A DNA stretch of 64,000 bases from Lachnospiraceae bacterium (GTDB lineage Bacteria > Bacillota > Clostridia > Lachnospirales > Lachnospiraceae), in the NCBI GenBank assembly GCA_017623295.1, contig JAGAPK010000074.1, forward strand, positions 18,092 to 82,091. The letters are read 5' to 3'. Position 1 is the stretch's first letter; every line of letters starts with the position of its first letter. Of this stretch, positions 36,560-44,542 are shown one piece after another. The notes below the pieces were generated by a model. The model did no database searches, was not told the DNA's origin, and was given only the letters and a program-made list of their open reading frames with translations. The position numbers were made by a program, and so were the translations under genes.

Positions 36560-36578
36560 AACAGTCTCTTCGACTGTC
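36560..36578 (-). terminator. Terminator of tRNA-Gly
   Basis: GACAGTC and GACTGT with a GAAGA loop are followed by T8 on the minus strand, 19 nt after the tRNA. Confidence 0.9.
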
Positions 36579-36596
36579 TTTTCGCTTAAACTATAG

Positions 36597-36669
36597 AGCG
36601 CGAGACGGGACTCGAACCCGCGGCCCCGACCTTGGCAAGGTCGTGCTCCACCAACTGAGCCACTCGCGC
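36597..36669 (-). tRNA. tRNA-Gly (GCC)
   Basis: 73 nt without encoded CCA. The acceptor stem GCGCGAG/CTCGCGC is perfect. The anticodon stem CGACC/GGTCG holds the loop TTGCCAA with anticodon GCC, and the T arm contains GGTTCGAGTCC. The discriminator base is U. Confidence 0.97.
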
Positions 36670-36674
36670 ATATC

Positions 36675-36740
36675 ACTTGTCCGTTTCTGTTGTATCCCTC
36701 GGACAAGTAATAGATTACTACACTTTAAATCTTTTGTCAA
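36675..36740 (-). promoter_or_regulatory. tRNA-Gly promoter and leader dyad
   Basis: Minus strand TTGACA (36735-36740), 17-nt spacer, TAATCT (36712-36717). Between promoter and tRNA a 9-bp inverted repeat, ACTTGTCCG/CGGACAAGT (36675-36683 and 36700-36708), forms a hairpin in the precursor. The rest of the 36742-36857 gap is AT-rich with nothing recognised. Confidence 0.8.
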
Positions 36741-36857
36741 CGGTTAATTTAAAAATTTTTTAAATTTTTTGTATTGTTATGAAAATACATGATTTTTACA
36801 CAATTTTAGGACTTTCAAAACTCATTTCATTTATCCAGTTTCTTTCGCCCCTTCCTT

Positions 36858-38462
36858 TTATTCTAACTTGTCAGCATATTTAACACGATAGATTCTTCTC
36901 AAGGATTCATTGATTCTTTCTTCTGAAATTGTTCCATCCTGTACTGCGGTTAAAACAGCATTATATGCTGTTTCAAAATCTTCCGGCATGAGAAGCATGT
37001 CCGCTCCTGCTTCAATTGCCATAACAGCTGCTTCTTCCGAAGTATAATATTCTGTGATTGCACTCATATTCAATGCATCTGTAATAACGATACCATCATA
37101 TCCTAACTCGCCACGAAGAACTGTCGTAATAACCGGTTCAGAAAGTGAACTTGGTACACCCTCTGTATCAATACCACTGGCAACAACATGACTTACCATA
37201 ATACAATCTACACCAGATTCAATTCCAGCTTCAAACGGAAGGAACTCAGAAGTTCTCATTTCTTCTAATGACTTTGTAATCTCTACTCTGCCATCATGAG
37301 TATCACCCTCGGAAGTTCCAATGCCCGGGAAATGTTTCATACACGCACTAATTCCCGTTCCTTCCATACCTTCAACAATACTTCCGGTCATATCCGCAAC
37401 AACTGCTGCATCTTCCCCGAAGGAACGATTTCCTAAGACTTCATCATTTGCAGCCGCTACATCTGCTACCGGAGCAAAATTGAGATTAAATCCTAATTCA
37501 TTCAAATAAGAACCAATTGTTACACCAGCTTCATAAGCAGCAGACGTATCACCCGTGGAACCAATCGTTGCCATATCATCCACCTGAATCACTTCAATAC
37601 TGCTATTTGCAACACGACTGACTTCTCCACCTTCCTCATCAACAGTAAGGAAAATCGGATATTTACTCTTTGGTGTAGTGTTACTTAACATTTCTGTCAA
37701 TTGTTCTTTATCCTCAATGTTTTTATCGAAATAGATAAAACCACCTACTGCATATTCATTTAATGCATTCTGTGTTCCTTCACCAGCCTGTGTAACAGTT
37801 CCGACACCAGTCAAAGACTCAGGCGTAACAATAAACAGACCCGCCACTTTATCTTCTAATGGCATTTCTGAAATACAACTATTAACAATTTCTTCCAATT
37901 GCTCATCATAAGTTGCTTCTTCTATTTCCGGTGGTGCTTCAATTACCAAATCTTCCGGTTCTGTCTGTTCCTGTGCCAACAATTCTGCCTGTTCCTGTGC
38001 CAAACGTTTCTCTTTTATAGAAGTAGAAATACGATGTCCTGCAAAAATGCCAACTCCGACTAAAATCGCAACAAAAATGCCAACTACGCCATAAACAATG
38101 ATTTGGTTTCGGATACGTCTTCTTCGACGATATTCTCGTCTATCACCTTCATCCTCTTCCTCCTCATCATCCTCTAGTTCTTCTTCATCATCTTCTATAT
38201 CTTCATCATCGTCGATATCTTCGTCGTCTTCTATGTCATCATCATCGTAGATATCTTCTTCATCTTCCATATCTTCTTCGTCGTCGATGTCTTCGTCATC
38301 CTCTATATCATCGTCGTCGTCGATGTCTTCGTCATCCTCTATATCATCGTCGTCGTCAATGTCTTCATCATCTTCCATATCTTCTTCGTCATCTTCTAAT
38401 TCGTCATCGTCAAATTCTCCATCATCAAAAAAATCCTTTGCACGATTAAATAATTTTCCCAT
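36858..38462 (-). CDS. Membrane-anchored GH3 beta-N-acetylhexosaminidase-like enzyme with acidic tail
   Basis: 534 residues from MGKLF (GGGAGG, 6 nt). Residues 12-108 are almost only Asp/Glu in tandem 12-residue units. Then come a basic RRRRR patch and one membrane helix (about 121-141), so the acidic tail should be cytoplasmic and the catalytic domain outside. The GH3 N-terminal barrel (about 190-530) shows GGFIYFDKN, NFAPVADV, KHFPGIG, DTHDG and the nucleophile Asp462 in VITDALNMSAI, as in NagZ. It likely acts on peptidoglycan or other beta-linked aminosugars. It is monocistronic as far as visible. Confidence 0.88.
   Translation of the reverse strand: MGKLFNRAKDFFDDGEFDDDELEDDEEDMEDDEDIDDDDDIEDDEDIDDDDDIEDDEDIDDEEDMEDEEDIYDDDDIEDDEDIDDDEDIEDDEEELEDDEEEEDEGDRREYRRRRRIRNQIIVYGVVGIFVAILVGVGIFAGHRISTSIKEKRLAQEQAELLAQEQTEPEDLVIEAPPEIEEATYDEQLEEIVNSCISEMPLEDKVAGLFIVTPESLTGVGTVTQAGEGTQNALNEYAVGGFIYFDKNIEDKEQLTEMLSNTTPKSKYPIFLTVDEEGGEVSRVANSSIEVIQVDDMATIGSTGDTSAAYEAGVTIGSYLNELGFNLNFAPVADVAAANDEVLGNRSFGEDAAVVADMTGSIVEGMEGTGISACMKHFPGIGTSEGDTHDGRVEITKSLEEMRTSEFLPFEAGIESGVDCIMVSHVVASGIDTEGVPSSLSEPVITTVLRGELGYDGIVITDALNMSAITEYYTSEEAAVMAIEAGADMLLMPEDFETAYNAVLTAVQDGTISEERINESLRRIYRVKYADKLE
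38163..38427 (-). repeat. Tandem acidic coding repeat, about 36-nt period
   Basis: The repeat encodes variants of DIDDDDDIEDDE within the cytoplasmic tail of the GH3 protein. At least five units are visible, with synonymous and conservative changes. Such arrays tend to vary in copy number between strains. Confidence 0.85.
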
Positions 38463-38599
38463 GTTAAACCTCCCGTCTAACCACAAAATAACCCAGTATT
38501 TCTACTATATATAGTATATAATAACCTATTTTTGCCCCTTTTACCACATAATTTTTCCTATTCTTCTATTTTCCTCTTATATAAGACAGCATATTTAAA

Positions 38600-38917
38600 G
38601 CAAAATGCGAAGCGGGCATCAATCCTTTCGATCAACACCCGCTTCTAAACTATACTATCCAATGGCCTTTACCTCCATTTTTTCTTCTTTCGTATTCTTT
38701 CCATTTTTCTTTTGTATGCATATACTGTAACGTCTTATTATTTTTTCTTTTGTTATGCGTTACTTTTTCTTCTGTACTTGATTACGATTTCTTTTTTTTT
38801 TAAATTTTCTTTTGTTCTTTATTCATTTGTACTTTAAAATGGATTTTTAATTTAAGGTTTTGGTGGACTGTACCTCTCTTTCTTTTATTTTTCATCTATG
38901 TGAATTTGCTTGTTTAT
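38600..38917 (-). ncRNA. Candidate A-rich non-coding transcript
   Basis: A 318-nt stretch between a consensus promoter (38924-38951) and a strong end hairpin (38609-38645). On the minus strand it is extremely purine-rich with several copies of ACAAAAGAAAAA. The hairpin has 16 consecutive pairs around a GAAAG loop, and several are G-U only if the minus strand is the RNA, which fixes the direction. The only open frames are Lys/Arg-rich peptides of 31 and 23 codons without ribosome sites. It fills the otherwise empty gap between the GH3 and LUD genes. Confidence 0.45.
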
Positions 38918-38923
38918 GTTTTT

Positions 38924-38951
38924 ATTATATCATGCGATTCTAATTTGTCAA
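38924..38951 (-). promoter_or_regulatory. Consensus promoter of the A-rich transcript
   Basis: Minus strand TTGACA (38946-38951), 16-nt spacer, TATAAT (38924-38929), both hexamers perfect. Confidence 0.7.
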
Positions 38952-39061
38952 CACATTTTTACAATTTTATTTTAATTTTTTCATTTTTTTCAAAATGTGT
39001 TATAATTTTCAAACTTTTCCATTTTCATCCTTTTTTTGAATGAATATTTATTGACCAAATT

Positions 39062-39120
39062 AGAAAGGAAACAGTATTACGTTCCCTTTCTTGCATACGC
39101 ACATCCTCTAATGCTATACT
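39062..39120 (+). promoter_or_regulatory. Inverted repeat and promoter upstream of the LUD gene
   Basis: AGAAAGGAAAC (39062-39072) pairs with GTTCCCTTTCT (39081-39091) with one mismatch. Directly after it TTGCAT (39091-39096) and TATACT (39115-39120) form a weak promoter with an 18-nt spacer. The dyad abuts the -35 box and could be an operator or a terminator of upstream transcription. Confidence 0.45.
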
Positions 39121-39176
39121 ATTAATGAGAATTTCATATAAATATCATGTAAATATCGAAAGAGGAGGATAATTCT

Positions 39177-39812
39177 ATGTCGCATAAAAAAGAAGCCTTT
39201 GCTTTACAGGCACAGTCCATTATTAAAAACCTCGAAAAACGCAATATGGAAGGTTACTACTTTGAAACAAGTGAGGAATGTGTCAATGCTATTATGGATT
39301 CCATACCGGAAGGAAGTGTAATCAGCTGGGGTGGCAGTGAAACATTGAAAGAATGTGGGTTGATGGATGCAATTCATAATAGTTCTTATGACTTGATTGA
39401 CCGTACTACTGCCAAAACACCGGAAGAATCCAGACAGATTTTTTCCAGAACTGTTTTAGCTGATTATTATCTTATGAGTACAAATGCAATTACTTTAGAT
39501 GGTGAATTAATCAATATTGACGGAAACGGAAATCGTGTTGCCTGTCTGATTCAGGGACCAAGTCATGTTATTCTTGTTGTTGGTATGAACAAAATTGTTA
39601 CAGATGTTCCGAGTGGTGTTGCCAGAGTACGAAATATGGCATCTCCTGCAAATGCCATTCGTTTAAACAGAAAACTACCTTGCGCAACAACAGGCCATTG
39701 CCACGATTGTCTTTCACCGGATTGCTTCTGTAACCAGATTGTTGTTACAAGAAGAAGCGGACATACCGGAAGAATCAAGGTCTACCTTGTAGCGGAAGAA
39801 CTTGGTTACTAA
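39177..39812 (+). CDS. LUD-domain (LutC/YkgG-like) protein
   Basis: 211 residues. The fold is that of the lactate-utilisation domain (DUF162): NMEGYYFETSEECVNAIMDSIPEGSVISWGGSETL, then TKTPEES-like TAKTPEESRQIF and GPSHVILVVGMNKIV. The C-terminal part has extra cysteines (CATTGHCHDCLSPDCFCNQ), which suggest a metal or Fe-S site not found in plain LutC. It stands alone, without lutA/lutB, so a role in lactate oxidation is not supported by context. The ribosome site is GAGGAGG. It converges with the hydrogenase-like gene. Confidence 0.88.
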   Translation: MSHKKEAFALQAQSIIKNLEKRNMEGYYFETSEECVNAIMDSIPEGSVISWGGSETLKECGLMDAIHNSSYDLIDRTTAKTPEESRQIFSRTVLADYYLMSTNAITLDGELINIDGNGNRVACLIQGPSHVILVVGMNKIVTDVPSGVARVRNMASPANAIRLNRKLPCATTGHCHDCLSPDCFCNQIVVTRRSGHTGRIKVYLVAEELGY

Positions 39813-39819
39813 TACATAC

Positions 39820-39854
39820 AAAAGGGTTCTGCATCCTCGATGCAAAACCCTTTT
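39820..39854. terminator. Bidirectional terminator between convergent genes
   Basis: AAAAGGGTT...TGCAT and ATGCA...AACCCTTTT form a stem with A- and T-rich flanks on both strands, so it can serve both the LUD gene and the hydrogenase-like gene. Confidence 0.88.
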
Positions 39855-39887
39855 ATTATTCCTATAAGATATACTTTATCATTTATC

Positions 39888-41837
39888 TTATTTCAAACGA
39901 TCCATTTTTTCTCTTAAGCCTGAAGAAATAGAACTTACCATATCAGCAGATGCCGCAATTTCTTCTGTTGATGCTGCCAGATTAGTAACTCTGACATTTA
40001 CACCATCAATGACGGAAATCAATTTCTCAGCATCGGTTAACAGACCATTGATTGCTGTCTGAATTTCTTCTTTGTTTCTATCACTGTCACTAGCTGTATC
40101 TTTGGAAGAATCAGCAAGTTTCTTGATATTTTCTGCAATAATTGCAAAACCTCTTCCGGATTCTCCGGCTCTGGCTGCTTCAATACTTGCATTCAATGCA
40201 AGAAGATTTGTTTCTTCTGCAACATTCGTAATTTCTACGTTGTTCTCTTCCAACTTCACAAGCAATTCCTGAATCTGAGTCAAGGCTTCTTTCAGTTCAT
40301 CACAGAAAGCAACAACATCACTCATGGATGTGGAAATTCCTGTACTCTCTTCTGCATTGCTGTTATTACCAACTGCCATTTCTTCAATGGAAGTATCCAA
40401 GCTGTCGAAATCTGCTGCAACCTCTGCTACAAGCTGCGCAATCATCTCATTCTTTTCTTCTACTTCTCTATGTGACTCGCGCATTTCTTCTGTCAGCTGC
40501 TCTGCCAGAACTTTTTCTTTCTCTACTTCGTCTTTTATGTAATGAACACAGTTCTCTTTATTATTACATTCATTGTAAATAGCTGTTGCCATTTCGGTAC
40601 AATTCTTGTAACCACATGCAGAACAGTTAATCTTACGGCTTGCTGCCGTATTCTTCTCCATAGATGCAAAAATAGCTTCCAGTTCAGAAGTATTCGGACG
40701 ATGAATCTCAACGCCTTTGGACTTATCTGTATAATGTCTGATAAAGTCATTGATATCAAGGTCTTTAAACTGTTTATTAAGGTGTGCAAGTCTCTGTTTT
40801 GGTGTCAGTTTCTTACTCCAGGTATCTTTCTTACCATTCTTCTTACTTGCTTCCTTAATCTTCTGAATTTCATAAAGAATATCATCAGTCTTGGTCTTTT
40901 CTTCTTCAACTGCTGTTCCATAAATACAGCCTTTTCCGCAATTCAGTGCATCGACCATAAACGGAAGATCTTTCTTGCCAAGAACTCTCTCTTTATAATC
41001 TTCTAAGAATTCGTAAGCATGACGTTCACCTTCAATCTGACGAATAAATACATCTTCGCCACAGAACCAGTAAACGTTCTCTTTCAAACCGCCCGGCATT
41101 GGATAAATAGAACCAAGTCCGTATTCAATTTCATCAGATACAGGACTACCGGAAATATTATTTTTTCTGATATATTCCATCAAATGATCAAATGTTACGT
41201 TATAAGAAATATATCCACCACAGTTTGGATCATCAATTTCATTCTTCTTAGCGATACATGGACTGATAAACGCAAGTTTATCAGAAACCTTCATATATTT
41301 CTTCGCATAAATAGCACCACACATCATTGGTGAATGTACCGGCACTAAGCTTGGAATCAATTCCGGAATGTATTTCTCAATATATCCAACAATTGCCGGA
41401 CATGGCTGTGAAATACCACCTGTGAAATTATGTTCTGTAATATACTTAATATACGCCCATGTTGTAATATCTGCACCAAAGCTGATACTGATAATACGAT
41501 TAACACCCATTTTCTTCAAACCGCCAAGAACGGATTCATATTCTCTTGGATAGTTTGCCAAAAATGCCGGTGCAAGTAAAATGGAAATTTTCTCGCCCCT
41601 CTTTAAATCCTCAAAGAAGCGTTCTGTATCATCATTAAAGCTTCTTGCTTTGTGCTCGCACACATCGAAACAAGCACCACATGCAACACACTGACTGCCA
41701 TCAACAACAATCTTGTTATTTCCATTCTCTTCTACCGCATGATTTGCAGTAAGTACCGGACATACTGAAATACATTTATTACATCCGATACAATTGTCGT
41801 TTGTATAAACTAGTGAGTTTCCTATTGTCTTCGCCAT
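39888..41837 (-). CDS. FeFe-hydrogenase-like sensor fused to a chemoreceptor signalling domain
   Basis: 649 residues, no membrane helix. Residues 16-60 hold two 4Fe-4S ferredoxin motifs ([12 protein letters not shown] and [11 protein letters not shown]). The H-cluster-like domain keeps four ligand cysteines: Cys146 in QPCPAIV, Cys194 in SPCIAKKNE, and Cys300 and Cys304 in CGKGCIYG, but lacks the second L1 cysteine that shuttles protons. A further Fe-S motif (CSACGYKNC) spans 405-413. Residues about 440-649 are a coiled coil with the chemoreceptor hairpin ([19 protein letters not shown]). A cytosolic sensor of H2 or redox state talking to CheA/CheW is inferred. The start follows GGGGG. Confidence 0.88.
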   Translation of the reverse strand: MAKTIGNSLVYTNDNCIGCNKCISVCPVLTANHAVEENGNNKIVVDGSQCVACGACFDVCEHKARSFNDDTERFFEDLKRGEKISILLAPAFLANYPREYESVLGGLKKMGVNRIISISFGADITTWAYIKYITEHNFTGGISQPCPAIVGYIEKYIPELIPSLVPVHSPMMCGAIYAKKYMKVSDKLAFISPCIAKKNEIDDPNCGGYISYNVTFDHLMEYIRKNNISGSPVSDEIEYGLGSIYPMPGGLKENVYWFCGEDVFIRQIEGERHAYEFLEDYKERVLGKKDLPFMVDALNCGKGCIYGTAVEEEKTKTDDILYEIQKIKEASKKNGKKDTWSKKLTPKQRLAHLNKQFKDLDINDFIRHYTDKSKGVEIHRPNTSELEAIFASMEKNTAASRKINCSACGYKNCTEMATAIYNECNNKENCVHYIKDEVEKEKVLAEQLTEEMRESHREVEEKNEMIAQLVAEVAADFDSLDTSIEEMAVGNNSNAEESTGISTSMSDVVAFCDELKEALTQIQELLVKLEENNVEITNVAEETNLLALNASIEAARAGESGRGFAIIAENIKKLADSSKDTASDSDRNKEEIQTAINGLLTDAEKLISVIDGVNVRVTNLAASTEEIAASADMVSSISSGLREKMDRLK

Positions 41838-41849
41838 TTGTAAGCCCCC

Positions 41850-41910
41850 AAAATGTAATATAGTAAAATTGTACTATTTACACTATATTACATTTTGCAC
41901 AAAAAGTAAA
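41850..41910 (-). promoter_or_regulatory. Promoter with a perfect 15-bp dyad before the hydrogenase-like gene
   Basis: Minus strand TTTACT (41905-41910), 17-nt spacer, TATAGT (41882-41887). Two perfectly complementary 15-nt arms (41850-41864 and 41882-41896), separated by 17 nt, overlap the -10 box and the start of the transcript. This is either a repressor operator or a 5'-leader hairpin. Confidence 0.65.
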
Positions 41911-41915
41911 GGTTT

Positions 41916-43235
41916 TTATAGCTGAGAAAGCACAAAAATGTCATAAATTGCCTTAATTGCGGTTTCAAAGTCTGCATTTGCCACACCAATGATGATATTT
42001 AGCTCACTGGAACCCTGGTCAATCATTTTTACATTGACATTTGCATGCGCAAGTGCAGAGAAAATTCTACCAGCTGTACCTCTTGTGGATTTCATACCAC
42101 GACCTACAACTGCAATCAATGCAAGATCCGCTTCAATATCAATTGCATCCGGATCCGCCATTCTATGAATTGCAGAAACAACCTTCTGTTCCTTGTGCAT
42201 AAATTCATCCTGATGCACGAAAACAGTCATAGTATCAATACCGGATGGAACATGTTCAAAGGAAATTCCATTGTCTTCAAGTGCCTGCAAAACTTTACGT
42301 CCGAATCCGATTTCGGAATTCATCATATCTTTTTCAATATTAACCGCACAGAAACCTTTTTTGCCTGCAATACCTGTGATAACAAATTTCGGTTTCTGAC
42401 AGGTACTTTCTACAATCCATGTACCGTTATCTTCCGGTGCATTGGTATTTCTGATATTAATCGGAATACCTTCTCTTCTAACCGGGAAAATAGCATCTTC
42501 ATGAAGTACCGTTGCGCCCATGTAAGACAACTCACGAAGTTCTTTATAGGTAATTGTTTCAATTCCCTGTGGTTTATAAATAATTCTTGGGTCTGCAATC
42601 AGGAAACCGGAAACATCTGTCCAGTTTTCGTAAACATCTGCTTTGACTGCTCTTGCTACGATAGAACCTGTAATATCGGAACCACCACGAGAGAATGTTT
42701 TAACTGTTCCGTCCGCATAAGCACCGTAGAAGCCCGGAATAACTGCTGCATCTACATTGGCAAGACGTGCCCGCATGAGTTCGTTGGTCTTCTCTGCATC
42801 ATATTCGCCGTTTTCATCAAACAAAATAACGGTTGCTGCATCCACAAACTCAAAGCCGAGGTAATTAGCCATAATAATACCATTTAAGTATTCACCTCGA
42901 GATGCTGCATAATTTGTTCCGGCTTTGTTCTTAAAGTTTTTCTCAATTGTTTTAAATTCATCATCCAAAGATAAAGTCAAAGAAAGACCATCGATGATTT
43001 CCTGATATCTTGCCTGAATTGCCTTCAACTGCTCTTTGAAATCTTTACCTGCTTCTGCTAAATCATAGCATGTATAAAGCATATCAGTTACTTTAATATC
43101 ATCAGAATATCTTTTACCCGGCGCAGAAGGTACAACAAATTTACGTTCCTTATCTGCCTGAATGATTGCTCCGACTTTTTTAAACTGTTCTGCACTTGCA
43201 AGAGAACTTCCACCGAATTTCACTACTTTTCTCAT
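41916..43235 (-). CDS. lysC: Aspartate kinase
   Basis: 439 residues, ATP-dependent phosphorylation of aspartate, the first step to Lys, Met and Thr. The kinase domain starts KFGGSSLASAEQ and has FSRGGSDITGSIVA and WTDVSGFLIADPR. The C-terminal 150 residues contain two ACT domains (FEHVPSGIDTMTVFV and VGRGMKSTRGTAGRIFSAL), the usual allosteric sites. It is monofunctional. GAGGAG precedes the start. It lies 30 nt after the ApgM-like gene and is the last gene of the hom-kinase-lysC group. Confidence 0.95.
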   Translation of the reverse strand: MRKVVKFGGSSLASAEQFKKVGAIIQADKERKFVVPSAPGKRYSDDIKVTDMLYTCYDLAEAGKDFKEQLKAIQARYQEIIDGLSLTLSLDDEFKTIEKNFKNKAGTNYAASRGEYLNGIIMANYLGFEFVDAATVILFDENGEYDAEKTNELMRARLANVDAAVIPGFYGAYADGTVKTFSRGGSDITGSIVARAVKADVYENWTDVSGFLIADPRIIYKPQGIETITYKELRELSYMGATVLHEDAIFPVRREGIPINIRNTNAPEDNGTWIVESTCQKPKFVITGIAGKKGFCAVNIEKDMMNSEIGFGRKVLQALEDNGISFEHVPSGIDTMTVFVHQDEFMHKEQKVVSAIHRMADPDAIDIEADLALIAVVGRGMKSTRGTAGRIFSALAHANVNVKMIDQGSSELNIIIGVANADFETAIKAIYDIFVLSQL

Positions 43236-43265
43236 ATCCTTAAATCTCCTCTATTCCTCATAACT

Positions 43266-44468
43266 CTATTTTGCAAATAAATGATCAATAATTGTATATC
43301 CCTGTGCAATAAAGTTACCGCTTGCAGCACCTTCTTTTTCATTATAATTCCAAGTCTTATCAAGCGGATTGGTACTGTCATACAGCATATATGGTACACT
43401 GTCAGATGTATGCGTTCTTACACGAATTGGTGTCGGATGATCCGGCAATACCAACATACGATAATCTACACCTTCCTCATCCAGTTTCTCTGTAAGCGGT
43501 CCAATCACTCTGGTATCCAGATACTCAATCGCTTGAACCTTGCGTTCCACACTGCCTTGATGTCCCATCTCATCCGGTGCTTCCAGATGTACATATACAA
43601 AATCATAATTATCTTCTAATAAAGCTTTTAAAGCTGCCTGTGTTTTGCCTTCATAATTCGTATGAAGCCCACCGTTGGCACCTTCTACTTCTACAACGCC
43701 CATACCGGCTCCGACTGCAATACCTTTTAATAAATCAACAGCAGAAACCATCATACCTTTTTTACCGGTCTTTTCTTCAAAAGAGGAAAGCATCGGCTTC
43801 GTACCTGCTCCCCAGAACCAGCAGCAGTTTGCCGGATTTAAGCCCTTTTTCTTACGTTCAATATTGATTGGATGATTTACCAGAATATCATAGCTCTTTT
43901 TCATGATTTCACGAAGTGCTTCATCCTGTGGTAAATACTGTCCAATTACCTGGGTTAAAACATCATGAGGCGGTGTTAATTCTACGACCTCACCTTTATC
44001 CCAGATAAGACAATGTCTGTAACTTGTTCCTACATAGAATTTATAAGTTTCTGTTTCCAGTTCTTTTCTGACTGCATCTAACAAAACTGCACAATCTTCC
44101 GTGCTGATTTCACTGGAACTATGGTCGATAATGGTCTTTTCTTCGAAAGGAACATCATCTTCGGAAATGGTTACGATATTACAACGAATTGCAATATCAG
44201 TATCCTTCATCGGCACACCGATACTAAGTGCTTCAAGCGGAGAACGTCCTGAATAATATTTTTTCGGGTCATATCCAAGCACGGACAAGTTTGCTGTATC
44301 AGACCCCGGTTTCATTCCTTCCGGAATTGTATGTACCATTCCAATCTCTGCTTTTTTACTTAATCTGTCCATTGTCGGTGTTACAGCATACTCAAGTGGT
44401 GTCTTACCACCCAGACTTTCAATTGTTTCATCTGCCATACCATCGCCCAAAACAACTACATACTTCAT
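43266..44468 (-). CDS. ApgM-like phosphotransfer enzyme, probable homoserine kinase
   Basis: 400 residues from MKYVVV behind GGAGA. It belongs to the alkaline-phosphatase superfamily, archaeal-type cofactor-independent phosphoglycerate mutase branch: VVLGDGMADETIESLGGKTPLEYA, PGSDTANLSVLGYDP with the nucleophile Ser, and LPDHPTPIRVRTHTSDSVPYM with metal ligands. In many Clostridia without thrB this branch has been proposed to be the homoserine kinase. The position between hom and lysC supports that strongly here. A glycolytic phosphoglycerate mutase role is the alternative. Confidence 0.85.
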   Translation of the reverse strand: MKYVVVLGDGMADETIESLGGKTPLEYAVTPTMDRLSKKAEIGMVHTIPEGMKPGSDTANLSVLGYDPKKYYSGRSPLEALSIGVPMKDTDIAIRCNIVTISEDDVPFEEKTIIDHSSSEISTEDCAVLLDAVRKELETETYKFYVGTSYRHCLIWDKGEVVELTPPHDVLTQVIGQYLPQDEALREIMKKSYDILVNHPINIERKKKGLNPANCCWFWGAGTKPMLSSFEEKTGKKGMMVSAVDLLKGIAVGAGMGVVEVEGANGGLHTNYEGKTQAALKALLEDNYDFVYVHLEAPDEMGHQGSVERKVQAIEYLDTRVIGPLTEKLDEEGVDYRMLVLPDHPTPIRVRTHTSDSVPYMLYDSTNPLDKTWNYNEKEGAASGNFIAQGYTIIDHLFAK

Positions 44469-44542
44469 GATTATCTCCATTTCTGCGCACGCATTTGTTG
44501 CGCAATGTGAAAATCTGCTTTCCACACTTTTTTTCTTATCTA

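Noticed and set aside
38163-38427. Tandem repeat as a CRISPR-like array
   Set aside because: The repeats are in frame and encode the Asp/Glu tail of the GH3 protein; there are no unique spacers.
38670-38900. Two small Lys/Arg-rich open frames (31 and 23 codons) on the minus strand
   Set aside because: Both lack ribosome sites and their composition merely reflects the A-rich DNA.
43266-44468. Glycolytic phosphoglycerate mutase as the primary call
   Set aside because: The protein is of the ApgM branch and lies between hom and lysC, which favours the homoserine kinase role; the mutase role is kept only as an alternative.
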